From Pseudomonas borbori (GTDB lineage: Bacteria; Pseudomonadota; Gammaproteobacteria; Pseudomonadales; Pseudomonadaceae): 64,000 nt of DNA. Positions 35,299 through 45,514 of this stretch are shown piece after piece; position 1 is the first letter of the stretch; each line of letters begins with the position of its first letter. The stretch is from the NCBI RefSeq assembly GCF_900115555.1, contig NZ_FOWX01000028.1, positions 1-64,000 on the forward strand, in the 5' to 3' direction. A program made the translations under genes and the position numbers. The notes beneath the pieces are model-generated. The model had not been told where the DNA came from. It saw only the letters and a program-made list of their open reading frames with translations, and ran no database searches.

Positions 35299-35458
35299 TC
35301 AGGCCGCGGGCGCTCGGCGACAAGCGCGGCGCTGCAACGCCTGGTCGCCCACCCGCAGGGCGTAGCTGTCGGTGAAATGCTTGAAGGTGTCGACGGGCAG
35401 GACAAACGCCGAGCGGACGCACTCGAGGAAGTGGCTTTGGGTGATCCAAGGGTCGCCG
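35299..35458 (-). pseudogene. Truncated gene fragment cut by a MITE, family unknown
   Basis: Reading on the minus strand from the MITE edge to a TGA at 35299 gives about 53 sense codons including GDPWITQSHFLECVRSAF and FKHFTDSYALRVGDQALQ. Amino acid composition and GC-rich third positions look like a real protein. No start codon with ribosome binding site remains, and the frame enters a MITE upstream. The end, RRACRRAPAA, looks frameshifted. I do not recognise the family. Confidence 0.45.
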
Positions 35459-35606
35459 CTAACAGGCCGTTGAAAAACGTAGGCGAGGCAGGCAAGACAA
35501 GGCAAAAACGGCCGAAAAAGCGGAGTTTACGTGCTGTAAATGAGCATTTTGAGGCCGTTTTTAACGCAGTATTGCCAACGTAGGTAGTTTTTCAACGGCC
35601 TGCTAG
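35459..35606. mobile_element. MITE copy 1 (about 148 bp)
   Basis: Terminal inverted repeats read CTA(A/G)CAGGCCGTTGAAAAAC at the left edge and the complement at the right edge, ending CCTGCTAG. The interior can pair over long stretches and has no coding sequence. A second copy, reversed, lies at 54834-54986. CTA/TAG at the edges may be the target duplication. It has cut the gene fragment at 35299-35458. Confidence 0.82.
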
Positions 35607-35633
35607 GCTCCGAACGGACTACCGATGCTTGAA

Positions 35634-35666
35634 ACGGTCACAGTCGCCATTCACTCAAGTGACCGT
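35634..35666 (-). terminator. Possible desA terminator
   Basis: ACGGTCAC and GTGACCGT pair around 17 bases, beginning about 21 bases after the desA stop codon. The U-run on the minus strand is short (GTTTC), so this is weak. Confidence 0.35.
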
Positions 35667-35686
35667 CTCGGGACGTTTGTCGCCAG

Positions 35687-36874
35687 TCAAGCGACTGCGG
35701 CGGGCCGCAGCGAGTAGGTCTTCAATTGCTCGGCGAACTCACCCAGCGCCTGGATCCCGCTGGCCTCGGCCTCATGCACCCACTGCTTGATCGCGTCGAG
35801 CATGTCGTGGCCATTGGCGCTGGTCTTGAGCCAGATCTGCTGCAGCGCCAGGCGCTTCTCGTAGATCACCCTGAGCGCCTGGCTCTGCGCCAGCATGGCA
35901 TCGATGCGCAGTTGCTGCTGGTCGTGCAACAGGCTCGGCTCGCGGCCCAGCAGGCGCTTGGCGCGGTGGAACTGATGGCGCACCGAGGCATCGGCCTTGG
36001 CCAGTTCCTGCTTGACCAGCGGCCCTATCACCAGCTTGCGGTACTGCGCCATGATCTGGAAACGGTTGTTGAGAATGGCCATGGCGGTGTCCATGTCCAG
36101 GCTACGCTTGCCCTCGATGCGATGGGCGATCGGCGCCACGCGCTGCACCTTGGCCAGGCCGAGCAGGCTGAACAGCCGGATCCAGGCCCAGCCCATGTCG
36201 AACTCCCACTTGCGCACCGACAGCTTGGCCGAGTTGGGATAGGTGTGGTGGTTGTTGTGCAGCTCTTCGCCGCCGATCAGGATGCCCCAGGGCAGCAGGT
36301 TGGTCGCGGCGTCGCGGCACTCGAAATTGCGGTAGCCGACGGCATGGCCGAGACCGTTGATCACCCCGGCCGCCCACAGCGGAATCCACATCATCTGGAT
36401 TGCCCAGACGCTGATGCCGATCACGCCGAACAGGGCCAGGTCGATGAGCGCCATCAGGGTCACGCCGGCGAAGGTATGGCGCGAATAGAGGTTGCGTTCG
36501 ATCCAGTCGTCCGGACAGTTCTTGCCGTAGATGCGCAGGGTTTCCGGGTTCTTCGCCTCTTGCTGATAGAGCTCGGCGCCGCTGCGCAATACCGTGCCCA
36601 GGCCCTTGATCACCGGGCTGTGCGGGTCGTCGACGGTTTCGCACTTGGCGTGGTGCTTGCGGTGGATGGCGGTCCATTCGCGGGTGTTCTGCCCGGTGGT
36701 CAACCACAGCCAGAAACGAAAGAAGTGTTTCAGCGCCGGATGCAACTCCAGGGCGCGATGGGCAGAATAACGGTGCAGGTACACCGTGACGCCGACAATG
36801 GTGATATGCGTCATCACCAGCACGGCAACGATCAACTGCCAGACCGACAGGTCGAGAAAACCGTTGTACCACAT
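35687..36874 (-). CDS. desA: Delta-9 fatty acid desaturase DesA
   Basis: 395 residues with four or more hydrophobic helices. The three His boxes of acyl-lipid desaturases are present: HRYSAHR near residue 34, HRKHH near 71 and HNNHHTYPN near 215. They hold the di-iron centre that inserts a double bond into phospholipid acyl chains with O2. Start at 36874 follows AGAGG about 11 bases upstream. By order it matches PA0286. It is divergent from the GGDEF/EAL gene. Confidence 0.93.
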   Translation of the reverse strand: MWYNGFLDLSVWQLIVAVLVMTHITIVGVTVYLHRYSAHRALELHPALKHFFRFWLWLTTGQNTREWTAIHRKHHAKCETVDDPHSPVIKGLGTVLRSGAELYQQEAKNPETLRIYGKNCPDDWIERNLYSRHTFAGVTLMALIDLALFGVIGISVWAIQMMWIPLWAAGVINGLGHAVGYRNFECRDAATNLLPWGILIGGEELHNNHHTYPNSAKLSVRKWEFDMGWAWIRLFSLLGLAKVQRVAPIAHRIEGKRSLDMDTAMAILNNRFQIMAQYRKLVIGPLVKQELAKADASVRHQFHRAKRLLGREPSLLHDQQQLRIDAMLAQSQALRVIYEKRLALQQIWLKTSANGHDMLDAIKQWVHEAEASGIQALGEFAEQLKTYSLRPAAVA

Positions 36875-37027
36875 GAGCCGAGTGCCTCTTGAAAGGGAAA
36901 CGTGACGCGACCACAGTGCATTATCACCGGCATGGGTCATAAAACCAGTTGGTCTTTTAGATAACAATACCCGGCCGCTGCTTACACTATTATCACAGTG
37001 CCCACCTGGAGAGCCGATGGACACCTT

Positions 37028-39301
37028 ATGAGCCTACACCAAGGAGCGGTGCGCCTGACCCTGGTCTACCTGCTGGCTGCCGGACTGTGGATCGTCTTCA
37101 GTGACGCCCTGCTGGCCTGGCTGCACCTGCCTGCCGAACGTATCGAGCAGGTGCAGTTGCTCAAGGGGCTGTGCTTCGTGCTGTTCAGCAGCGTCCTGCT
37201 GTACCTGATCCTGCGCGCCCACCTGCACCAGCAGGCGCGCATGCGCAGAACCCTGCGCGCCAGCGAAGAGCGCCTGAACCTGGCCCTGGCCTCCGCCAGG
37301 GAAGGCTTGTGGGACTGGGACCTGGGCAGCGACAAGGTGTTCTTCTCGCCGGGCTACACCGCCCTGCTCGGCCTGCAACCCACGGAACTGGGCAACAGCC
37401 GGGCGCGCTGGCTGCAACAGTTGCACCCCAACGACCGCGCCCGCCATGAGCGAACCATCGCCGATATCCTGAACAATGCCAGCCAGGAGACATTCGAAGT
37501 GACCCTGCGCATGCGCCACCAGGATGGCGACTACCGCTGGATCCAGTCGCGCGGGCAGTTGCAGCTCGACGCCCAGGGTCGAGCGGAGCGCATTATCGGC
37601 ACCGCCAGCGACATCAGCCAACGGCGGGCCAATGAACACAGCCTGCGCCAGGCCGCCGCCGTGTTCGATGCGACCCAGGACGGGGTGCTGGTCACCGACA
37701 GCAAGCAGAAGATCGTTCACGTCAACCCGGCCTTTACCCGTATCACCGGCTACAGCCCCGAGGACATCATCGGCCGCCGGCCCAACCACCTGAGTTCGGG
37801 TCGCCACGACCGGGCGTTCTACAAACGCCTGTGGCACGCGCTGGCAGCCCGGGGCAGCTGGAGCGGAGAAATCTGGAACCGGCGCAAGAACGGTGAAATC
37901 TATCCGCAGTGGCACTGCATTCGCGCCATCCACGACGACAAAGGCGAGCTCAGCCACTACGTCGCGGTGTTCTCCGACATCAGCGCCCTGAAGCGCTCGC
38001 AGAGCGAACTGGACCACCTGGCCCACCATGATCCGCTGAGCGGGCTGCCCAATCGCCTGCTCTTCACCGAGCGGGTCGAAAACGCCCTCAAGCGTGCCAA
38101 ATCCGAACGGCAGGGTGCGGTGCTGCTGATCGACCTCGATCACTTCAAGCACATCAACGAAAGCCTGGGCCACAACATCGGCGACCTGCTGCTCAAGGCG
38201 GTCGGCGAGCGCCTGGCCGCACAACTGGCCCAAGGCATGACCCTGGCGCGCCTGGGCGGCGACGAGTTCGGCCTGCTCTGCGAGCACTGCCTGGATGCGC
38301 CCCAGGCCGCCAGCCTGGCCCAGCTCCTGCTGAGCAGCCTGGGCGCACCGTTCAACCTCGAAAGGCATGAGTTCTACATGAGCGCCAGCATCGGCATCAG
38401 CCTGTTTCCCGGCGATGCGCAAACCCTCGAGCAGGTCCTGCGCAATGCCGACTCGGCGCTGTCCAAGGCCAAGAGCAGCGGCCGCGAAGGCTATGCCTTC
38501 TATACCCAGGAGCTGACCGAGTTCGCCCGCCATCGCGTCGACCTGGTCAGCGCCTTGCACCATGCCCTGGATAACCAGGAGCTGCGCGTCTACTACCAAC
38601 CGCTGCACGACCTGGCCAGCGGCGAACTGATCGGCGCCGAGGCGCTGGTGCGCTGGCAGCATCCGCAGCGCGGCCTGATAACGCCGGGAGAGTTCATTCC
38701 GGTCGCCGAAGACAGCGGCCTGATCGGCGCCATCGACGCCTGGGTACTGCAACAGGCCTGCCGGCAGATGGTGCTCTGGCAAGAGCAGACGCAGGTTCCG
38801 CGCTTCGTCGCCGTCAACGTCTCCAGCCGCCTGTTCGGCCGCGGCGGGCTGGATCTGCAGGTGGCCCGGGTGCTGGCCGACACCGGCCTGGACCCGGCCT
38901 GCCTGGAACTGGAGGTCACCGAAAGCGCGGTGATGGACGACCCGGACGCAGCCCTGGCGCTGCTCGAGCGCCTGCGGGCCCTGGGTGTACGCCTGGCGAT
39001 CGACGACTTCGGCACCGGCTACAGCTCCCTGGCCCGGCTCAAGCGCCTGCCAGTGCACAAACTCAAGCTCGACATGAGTTTCGTCCGCGGCCTGCCCCAC
39101 GACAGCGACGATGTCGCCATTACCCGCGCGGTGGTCGCCCTGGGCCACAGCCTGGACCTCAAGGTTCTGGCCGAAGGCATCGAACGGCCGGAACAGATGG
39201 AGTTCCTCCGGCAGATCGGCTGCGACTATGGCCAGGGCTATCTGTTCGGCCGACCGCAACCGGCCGAGCCCGAGCCGACACCAGCCGTAGCGGCGTCCTG
39301 A
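37028..39301 (+). CDS. Membrane-bound PAS-PAS-GGDEF-EAL cyclic-di-GMP enzyme (PA0285-like)
   Basis: About 757 residues. Two N-terminal helices (8-30, 45-65) precede PAS domains at about 80-200 and 215-330. The GGDEF domain has an intact motif (residues 410-414) and the EAL domain has EAL at 538-540 with RWQHP. The protein may therefore make and break cyclic di-GMP. The start ATG overlaps the stop of a four-codon leader (M-D-T-L, 37017-37031) that has its own GGAG site, so initiation may be by coupling. It is divergent from desA. Confidence 0.9.
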   Translation: MSLHQGAVRLTLVYLLAAGLWIVFSDALLAWLHLPAERIEQVQLLKGLCFVLFSSVLLYLILRAHLHQQARMRRTLRASEERLNLALASAREGLWDWDLGSDKVFFSPGYTALLGLQPTELGNSRARWLQQLHPNDRARHERTIADILNNASQETFEVTLRMRHQDGDYRWIQSRGQLQLDAQGRAERIIGTASDISQRRANEHSLRQAAAVFDATQDGVLVTDSKQKIVHVNPAFTRITGYSPEDIIGRRPNHLSSGRHDRAFYKRLWHALAARGSWSGEIWNRRKNGEIYPQWHCIRAIHDDKGELSHYVAVFSDISALKRSQSELDHLAHHDPLSGLPNRLLFTERVENALKRAKSERQGAVLLIDLDHFKHINESLGHNIGDLLLKAVGERLAAQLAQGMTLARLGGDEFGLLCEHCLDAPQAASLAQLLLSSLGAPFNLERHEFYMSASIGISLFPGDAQTLEQVLRNADSALSKAKSSGREGYAFYTQELTEFARHRVDLVSALHHALDNQELRVYYQPLHDLASGELIGAEALVRWQHPQRGLITPGEFIPVAEDSGLIGAIDAWVLQQACRQMVLWQEQTQVPRFVAVNVSSRLFGRGGLDLQVARVLADTGLDPACLELEVTESAVMDDPDAALALLERLRALGVRLAIDDFGTGYSSLARLKRLPVHKLKLDMSFVRGLPHDSDDVAITRAVVALGHSLDLKVLAEGIERPEQMEFLRQIGCDYGQGYLFGRPQPAEPEPTPAVAAS

Positions 39302-39347
39302 GCAATCAAGCATCATGCGCAGCGCAGCCAAGGAATAGCCGAGACCT

Positions 39348-40481
39348 ATGCGGGTACTGATTCTCGAAGACGATCACTGGATCGCCGATCTGCTCAAGCA
39401 GATCGTGCTGAGCCTGCGCCCGCATGCCGAAGTCGCCTGCCTGGGCAGCGTGGCCGAGGCCCTGGCGGACTGGCAACGACAGCCCAGCGACCTGCTGATC
39501 AGCGACTGGAACCTGCCGGACGGCGAAGGCACTCGGCTGCTCAAACAGGTGCGCCAGCAAAACCGCGAGGTACCGCTGGTGATGATCACCGGCCGCACCG
39601 ACCGCAGCAGCGTGGTGGAAGTACGCGCGTTGGGGATCAACGCTTTCATCAGCAAGCCCTTCCAGGCCTCGCGCGTCGCCGCCAGCCTGGACCAGTTGCT
39701 GCCTGCGGCCGAAGCGCAGAAGCATGCAGCCTGCGCCGTCGACGACGAAGACTTCATGGCCCACCTGGAAAAACTGCCGGCCAGCGAACTGGACCTGCCG
39801 CTGAGCCAGGGCATCCGCGATCGCCTCCTGCAAAGCTTCAAGGGCGAGCAACTGAGCCTGCGCGAACTGGCCGAGGACTGGCGCCACGACCCGGCCCTGA
39901 ATGCCCGGCTGCTGACCGTGGCCAACAGCAGCGCCTACAAAGGCGCCGGTCGCCCGTGCATCAGCCTGCTCGAAGCCCTGCACAAACTCGGCGCGGCGAC
40001 CAGCCTCAACCTGGCCATGGGCCTCGCCCTGCGCCAGTCCGCTGCCCTGGATAGCCCACTCCTGCGCCAGCTCGCCGAAGTGCATCTGGACGCCAGCGAA
40101 CGACTGGCCGAAACCAGCATGGCCCTGGCCCGCCAGTGCAGCCTGGATCCGGCGCCCTTTCATAGCGCGGCGCTGCTGCACCGCATGGGTGAGCTCTGCG
40201 TGCTCTACCTGGCCCAGGCCTGGGAGAAGCGCGGGCATAACCTCGGCGAAGCGCAGGTAGCACAAGCGCTTGGCCAATTCAGTTCACCCTTCGCCATTGC
40301 GATCAAGGCGCGCTGGCAGTTGCCCATGGCCCTGCGCGAACTGATCGGCGCCTGCTATGCCCTGCCCAACAACAGCATCAAGCGCGCGGCCGTGCTCATG
40401 CGCCTGGCCGCCTGCGAGCAGGATGCCAGCGTCGACAGCAACGCTCAGGCGCGCCTGCGTCGACTCGCCGGGCTGGCCTGA
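39348..40481 (+). CDS. Response regulator with receiver and HDOD domains
   Basis: 377 residues. The receiver spans 1-120 (D53 in LLISDWNLPDGEG, K in FISKPF). An HDOD domain spans roughly 145-345 (LSLRELAEDWRHDPALNARLL, then VANSSAYK). HDOD proteins are regulatory and not known phosphodiesterases. There is no DNA-binding output. It is 46 bases after the GGDEF/EAL gene and 29 bases before the kinase gene, so it probably receives phosphate from that kinase or another. Confidence 0.9.
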   Translation: MRVLILEDDHWIADLLKQIVLSLRPHAEVACLGSVAEALADWQRQPSDLLISDWNLPDGEGTRLLKQVRQQNREVPLVMITGRTDRSSVVEVRALGINAFISKPFQASRVAASLDQLLPAAEAQKHAACAVDDEDFMAHLEKLPASELDLPLSQGIRDRLLQSFKGEQLSLRELAEDWRHDPALNARLLTVANSSAYKGAGRPCISLLEALHKLGAATSLNLAMGLALRQSAALDSPLLRQLAEVHLDASERLAETSMALARQCSLDPAPFHSAALLHRMGELCVLYLAQAWEKRGHNLGEAQVAQALGQFSSPFAIAIKARWQLPMALRELIGACYALPNNSIKRAAVLMRLAACEQDASVDSNAQARLRRLAGLA

Positions 40482-40510
40482 ATGCCAACCGCTCGTTCAG
40501 GATCTGGTCA

Positions 40511-43500
40511 ATGAACCGCGAGGAAAAATCCTCGGCGATCCGCTGGATAGTCGGCCTCGGCAGCCTCGGCCTGGCGCTGTTCTTTGCCGTGCTGGGCTGG
40601 CTCGCCCTGAACGAACGGGAAAGTTTCTGGCAGCTGCAGCTGACCAAGCAGGCCGACCTGCAGCGCCTGGCCCTGCACAGCAGCCAACGGCGCCAGCGGG
40701 ATCAGGCGCAGCTGCTGGCCGAGAGCATGGCCGCCGACTCCTGGGCCATCGAACTGGTGCGCCAGGCCTATGCCCTGCACAACAGCGGCACGCCGGATCG
40801 GGCCGCCGCCAACGCCATCCGCAACCAGCTCTACACCCGCCTGGCCCCGCGCTGGCGCAACCTGCAGAGCAGCCATCCGTTCAAGCTGTATATCCACCTC
40901 GCGCCCACCAGCGAAGTCCTGCTGCGCGTGCACCAGCCCGAACGCTTTGGCGACAGTCCCGCTGCGCAGCGGTCGATGCTCGCCGATGTCCTCCGGGATG
41001 AGCAGAGCAAGGCCGGCCTGGGCCTCGGCGTCGACAGCCTGGTGATGCGCGCGATGACCCCGCTGCAGGTGGATGGCACACTCGAGCCAGTGATCATCGG
41101 CGCTCTGGAAGTCACCCTGAGCCTGCACAACGACCTGCAACAGCTGGATCGGGAGCTGGACGCCGGGGTCGCCCTGCTGCTCGAGCGTAGCGCGCAGCAA
41201 GCACCGCTCAGTGGCGGGATGCTGCGCCCCCCGGACGGTGCATCCGGCTACTGGCAGCTGGAAGGCTACTCGCGCGCGCAGGTGCAGAACTGGCAAACCC
41301 AGCGGCTGCTGCCCGCCCCCGCCGCCGGCGACACCTTCAAGCTGCTCGAAGATCAGGGCCACACCTACCTGCTCACCCAAGTGGTACTGCCGAGCTACCG
41401 CTCAGCGCACACTGCCGGCCCCGGCACCCCGGCCGTCGCCCTGACCTGGCGCGACGTCAGCGAACAGTTCGCCCGCCACCAGAGCGACCAGCAGTGGCTG
41501 CTCGGCAAGTGGCTGCTGGCCTGGCTCGGCGCCGAGGCCCTGCTCCTGTTGCTGCTGCTGAGCACCCGCCGCGCCAGCCAGACACTGATCAGCCGGCACC
41601 GCGACGAGCTGCAGCACAAGCACCAGCAAAGCGAGCAGTCGCGCCAATTGCTGGCCGTCATCGCCCAGGCCCAGGCCGCCTATATCACCGCGCAGAACCA
41701 GCGCGAAGCCTTCGACGCGCTGCTTGCGCGCATTCTCGAGCTGACCGCCAGCCAGTTCGGCTTCATCGGCGAAGTGCTCGAAGATGAACAGGGCGCACCC
41801 CACCTGCACACCTACAGCATCAGCAACATTGCCTGGGACAGCGCCAATGCCGAACACCTGGCCCAAGGCATGGAGTTGCGCAACCTCGACAGCCTGTTCG
41901 GTCAGGTCATGCGCAGCGGCGAGGCGCTGATCAGCAATCACCCCGCGCAGCATCCGCACAGCGGCGGCTTACCCCCTGGCCATCCGCCGCTACTGGCGTT
42001 TGCCGGTCTGCCCATCCATGCCCATGGCCGCCTGGTGGGCATGCTCGGTGTGGCCAACCGCGCCGACGGTTATCCGCAGACCCTGGCCGAGCAGCTGCAG
42101 CCCCTGCTCGCCACCCTCGGCCAGTTGATCGAGGCGCTGCGCCGCGACGTGCAACGCGAGCAGGCCCAGCAGCACCTGCAACGCCAACAAGAGGCCCTGC
42201 GCGCGCTCAACGAGATCGCCGCGCTGCCCACCCTGAGCAGTCAGGAGCAGCTGCGCCAAGCCCTGCAACTGGGTGCCAGCTTCTACCGGGTACCGCTGGC
42301 CATCATCAGCCAGATCGAGGCCGAGGATTACCAGGTACGGGTGCAGGTCTCGCCGGCGGGGACCCTCAGCGATGGCCAGCACTTCCCCCTGGGCGACACC
42401 TGCTGCAGCCTCACCCTGCGCAGCGACGAAGTGCTGGCCATCGAGTGCATGGGCCAGTCGGTCCACGCCGCTCACCCCTGTTACCCGCTGTTCAGCCTGG
42501 AAACCTACATCGGCATCGCCATCTGGGTCGCCGGCAAGCGCTTCGGCACCCTGTGCTTCGCCTCGCCCGAGGCGCGCAGCCGGCCATTCGACGAGGCCGA
42601 CCGCGAATTCCTCCGCCTGTTCGCCCGCTGGATCGGCGCGACCCTGGAACGCCAGCAGCAGGAGCAGACCCGCCAGAACCTGCTGGAGCGCCTGGATCAG
42701 GCCCAGCAAATCGCCCGCCTGGGCCACTGGCAGGCCAACCTGCAGACGGGCGAGCTGGACTGGTCGAGCACCATCTTCGACATCTTCGGCTATGACCCCG
42801 CGAAATTTGCCCCGGACGTCGAAGCCTTCAAACGTTGCGTGCACCCCGACGATCTGACCCTGTTCGAGGCCAGCGAACAGCGGGCGCTGGCCGGTGGCCT
42901 GCACGACCTGGTGCACCGCATCGTGCGCCCCGATGGCGAGATCCGCTGGGTGCATGAACTGGCCCGCCTGCAGCCCGACGCACAGGGGCGCATGAGCCTG
43001 CTGGCCGGCACCGTGCAGGACGTCAGCGAGCTCAAGCAGCGCGAGGCCCAGGTGCACGAGGCCCGCGCCTTCCTCCAGGCCGTGCTCGACTCGGCCACCG
43101 GGGTCGCCATCATCGCCACCGATACCCGCGGGCTGATCAGCCTGTTCAATCCTGGCGCCGAACTGCTCCTCGGCTATCGGGCCGAAGAGGTGATCGGCCG
43201 GCACTCGCCGCTGCTGTTTCACCAGGCCGAAGAGCTGCGTGTCCGTGGCAGCGAACTGAGCCGCGAGCTGGGCCGCGAGATCCATGGTTTCGAGGTATTC
43301 GTCGCCACTATCCAGGGCGGTGAGGCACAAACCCGGCAGTGGACCTATCAGCGCAAGGACGGCGAGTCGCGCCTGGTCAACCTGACGATCAGCGCCATCC
43401 GCGACGAACACGAGAGTATCCACGGCTACCTGGGCATCGCCACCGATGTCAGTGCCTTGCAGCAGGCCACCCGCGCCCTGCAAAAGAGCGAAAGCCGCTT

Positions 43501-45325
43501 CCGCGGCATGGTCGCCAACCTGCCGGGGGTTGTCTACCGCTGCCGTCACGACGCCGACTGGAGCATGCGCTTCATGGGCGATGAAATCGAACAGCTGAGC
43601 GGCTACCCGGCCAGCGACTTCATCGATAACCGGGTGCGCAGCTATGCCAGCGTGATCCATCCAGATGACCGCGCCAGCACCTACGCCATCGAGGCGCAAA
43701 TCGCGCGCAAGGAAGTGTTCGAGCTGACCTATCGCCTGCGTCACGCCGACGGCCACAGCGTCTGGGTGCGCGAGAAGGGTCGCGGCGAATACGACGGCCA
43801 GGGCAACCTGCTGTGGCTGGACGGTTTCATCTGGGACATCAGCGAACGCCAGCGGGTCGAGGACGAACTCGAACTCAGCCAGCAGCGCTTCAGCAGCGCC
43901 TTCAACACCGCGCCCCTGGGCATGGCCCTGGTGTCGCCCGCGGGGCGCTGGCTGGAGGTCAACGACAAGCTCTGCCAGATCCTCGGCTATAACCGCGACG
44001 AGCTGCTGCACGGCGATTTCCAGCGGATCACCCACCCCGATGACCTGGCCGCCGACCTGGAAAATACCGAGTCGCTGCTGGCCGGACGAATCAACGCCTA
44101 CCAGATGGAGAAACGCTACCTGGACAAGCTCGGCCGGACCATCTGGGCGCTGCTCAGCGTGTCCCTGGTGCGCGATGGCGAGGGTCGGCCGGTGCACTTC
44201 GTCACCCAGATCCAGGACTTCAGCGACCGGGTCGCCACCGAACGGGCGATCCGCGAGCGCGAACACTACCTGCGCACCGTACTGGAACATGTCCTGGACG
44301 CCATCGTCACCATCGACGAGATGGGCCGTATCGAAACCTTCAACCGCGCCGCCGAGCACTTGTTCGGCTATCGTCAGGAGGAAGTGGCCGGGCAGAACGT
44401 CAACATGCTGATGCCCGAGCCCCATCATTCGGCCCATGACGGCTACCTGGCCCGCTACCGCAGAACCGGCGAATCGAGCCTGATCGGCACGGTGCGCGAA
44501 CTCAGCGGCCTGCGCCGCAATGGCGAGTCCTTCGCCATGGAGCTGGCGGTGTCGCAGATCAGCCACCAGGGCCAGCGGCGTTTCATCGCGGTGATCCGCG
44601 ACATCAGCGAGCGCAAGCGCATCGAGCGTATGAAGAACGAATTCGTCTCCACCGTCAGCCACGAACTGCGCACCCCGCTGACCGCCATCGCCGGCTCCCT
44701 GAGCCTGATCAACGCAGGCGTACTCGGCGCGGTGCCGGCGGGCATGCAGCAGATGCTGACGATCGCCCAGGACAACAGCCGGCACCTCAGTGAGTTGATC
44801 AACGATCTGCTGGACATGGACAAACTGGTGGCCGGCAAGATGCCGATCGAGCTGAGCGAACAGCCCCTGCGGCCGCTGCTCGAGCAGGCCATCGCGCAGA
44901 ACCAGCCATATGCCAGCCAGTATCGGGTGCAGCTGCAGCTGCGCGAGCCCATGCCGGCGGTCCGGGTCCGGGTCGACAGCCAGCGTCTGGCCCAAGTGTT
45001 GGCCAACCTGCTGTCCAATGCGGCCAAATTCTCCCCCGCCGGCCAGCTCGTCGAGGTTGCCGTGCAGCAGCGCGACGCACAGCTGCGGGTCAGCGTGCGC
45101 GACCAGGGGCCGGGGATTGCCGAGGCGTTCAAGGCCAGCATCTTCGCCAAGTTTTCCCAGGCCGACGCCAGCGACACCCGGCAGAAAGGCGGCACCGGCC
45201 TGGGCCTGGCGATCAGCAAGGAACTGATCGAGCGCATGGGCGGACAGATCGGCTTCGACTCGGTCGAAGGCCAGGGCGCCACCTTCTGGTTCGAGCTGCC
45301 GCTGACGAACGGCGCCGAGCTGTGA
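40511..45325 (+). CDS. Very large membrane histidine kinase with two GAF and five PAS domains
   Basis: 1604 residues. Order: membrane helix (about 10-35), periplasmic sensor of about 300 residues, second helix (about 335-355), GAF at about 395-555, GAF at about 565-715, five PAS units spread over about 730-1370, and HisKA with H1384 in STVSHELRTPL. The ATPase domain ends the protein with the boxes NAAKFS, DQGPGI and GTGLGL. There is no receiver at the end, so phosphate must pass to a separate protein. AGGA precedes the ATG. The small receiver and the HPt protein downstream are natural partners. Confidence 0.93.
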   Translation: MNREEKSSAIRWIVGLGSLGLALFFAVLGWLALNERESFWQLQLTKQADLQRLALHSSQRRQRDQAQLLAESMAADSWAIELVRQAYALHNSGTPDRAAANAIRNQLYTRLAPRWRNLQSSHPFKLYIHLAPTSEVLLRVHQPERFGDSPAAQRSMLADVLRDEQSKAGLGLGVDSLVMRAMTPLQVDGTLEPVIIGALEVTLSLHNDLQQLDRELDAGVALLLERSAQQAPLSGGMLRPPDGASGYWQLEGYSRAQVQNWQTQRLLPAPAAGDTFKLLEDQGHTYLLTQVVLPSYRSAHTAGPGTPAVALTWRDVSEQFARHQSDQQWLLGKWLLAWLGAEALLLLLLLSTRRASQTLISRHRDELQHKHQQSEQSRQLLAVIAQAQAAYITAQNQREAFDALLARILELTASQFGFIGEVLEDEQGAPHLHTYSISNIAWDSANAEHLAQGMELRNLDSLFGQVMRSGEALISNHPAQHPHSGGLPPGHPPLLAFAGLPIHAHGRLVGMLGVANRADGYPQTLAEQLQPLLATLGQLIEALRRDVQREQAQQHLQRQQEALRALNEIAALPTLSSQEQLRQALQLGASFYRVPLAIISQIEAEDYQVRVQVSPAGTLSDGQHFPLGDTCCSLTLRSDEVLAIECMGQSVHAAHPCYPLFSLETYIGIAIWVAGKRFGTLCFASPEARSRPFDEADREFLRLFARWIGATLERQQQEQTRQNLLERLDQAQQIARLGHWQANLQTGELDWSSTIFDIFGYDPAKFAPDVEAFKRCVHPDDLTLFEASEQRALAGGLHDLVHRIVRPDGEIRWVHELARLQPDAQGRMSLLAGTVQDVSELKQREAQVHEARAFLQAVLDSATGVAIIATDTRGLISLFNPGAELLLGYRAEEVIGRHSPLLFHQAEELRVRGSELSRELGREIHGFEVFVATIQGGEAQTRQWTYQRKDGESRLVNLTISAIRDEHESIHGYLGIATDVSALQQATRALQKSESRFRGMVANLPGVVYRCRHDADWSMRFMGDEIEQLSGYPASDFIDNRVRSYASVIHPDDRASTYAIEAQIARKEVFELTYRLRHADGHSVWVREKGRGEYDGQGNLLWLDGFIWDISERQRVEDELELSQQRFSSAFNTAPLGMALVSPAGRWLEVNDKLCQILGYNRDELLHGDFQRITHPDDLAADLENTESLLAGRINAYQMEKRYLDKLGRTIWALLSVSLVRDGEGRPVHFVTQIQDFSDRVATERAIREREHYLRTVLEHVLDAIVTIDEMGRIETFNRAAEHLFGYRQEEVAGQNVNMLMPEPHHSAHDGYLARYRRTGESSLIGTVRELSGLRRNGESFAMELAVSQISHQGQRRFIAVIRDISERKRIERMKNEFVSTVSHELRTPLTAIAGSLSLINAGVLGAVPAGMQQMLTIAQDNSRHLSELINDLLDMDKLVAGKMPIELSEQPLRPLLEQAIAQNQPYASQYRVQLQLREPMPAVRVRVDSQRLAQVLANLLSNAAKFSPAGQLVEVAVQQRDAQLRVSVRDQGPGIAEAFKASIFAKFSQADASDTRQKGGTGLGLAISKELIERMGGQIGFDSVEGQGATFWFELPLTNGAEL

Positions 45326-45514
45326 CCGGCGGCCTCGAACCGATCCTGCTGAAACTGCAGCGCCCTGGCCTGTGGCCATTAGCCTGCGCGTCTGCCGCTG
45401 GTGGTACTCTGCGCCACAGAGTCGTCCGGCGGACGGGCCGCCGCCGCGCTGGCCAAATCACCTACCCTTTGTTCAGCGTTATCGCGCACCTGTCGCCCGC
45501 CAAGGAGTCCTCCA

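Noticed and set aside
37034..39331. 765-codon minus-strand open frame opposite the GGDEF/EAL gene
   Set aside because: It is antisense to intact PAS, GGDEF and EAL motifs and lacks a ribosome binding site.
41990..45379. 1129-codon minus-strand open frame opposite the histidine kinase
   Set aside because: It is antisense to GAF, PAS and kinase domains whose motifs are intact, and has no start signal.
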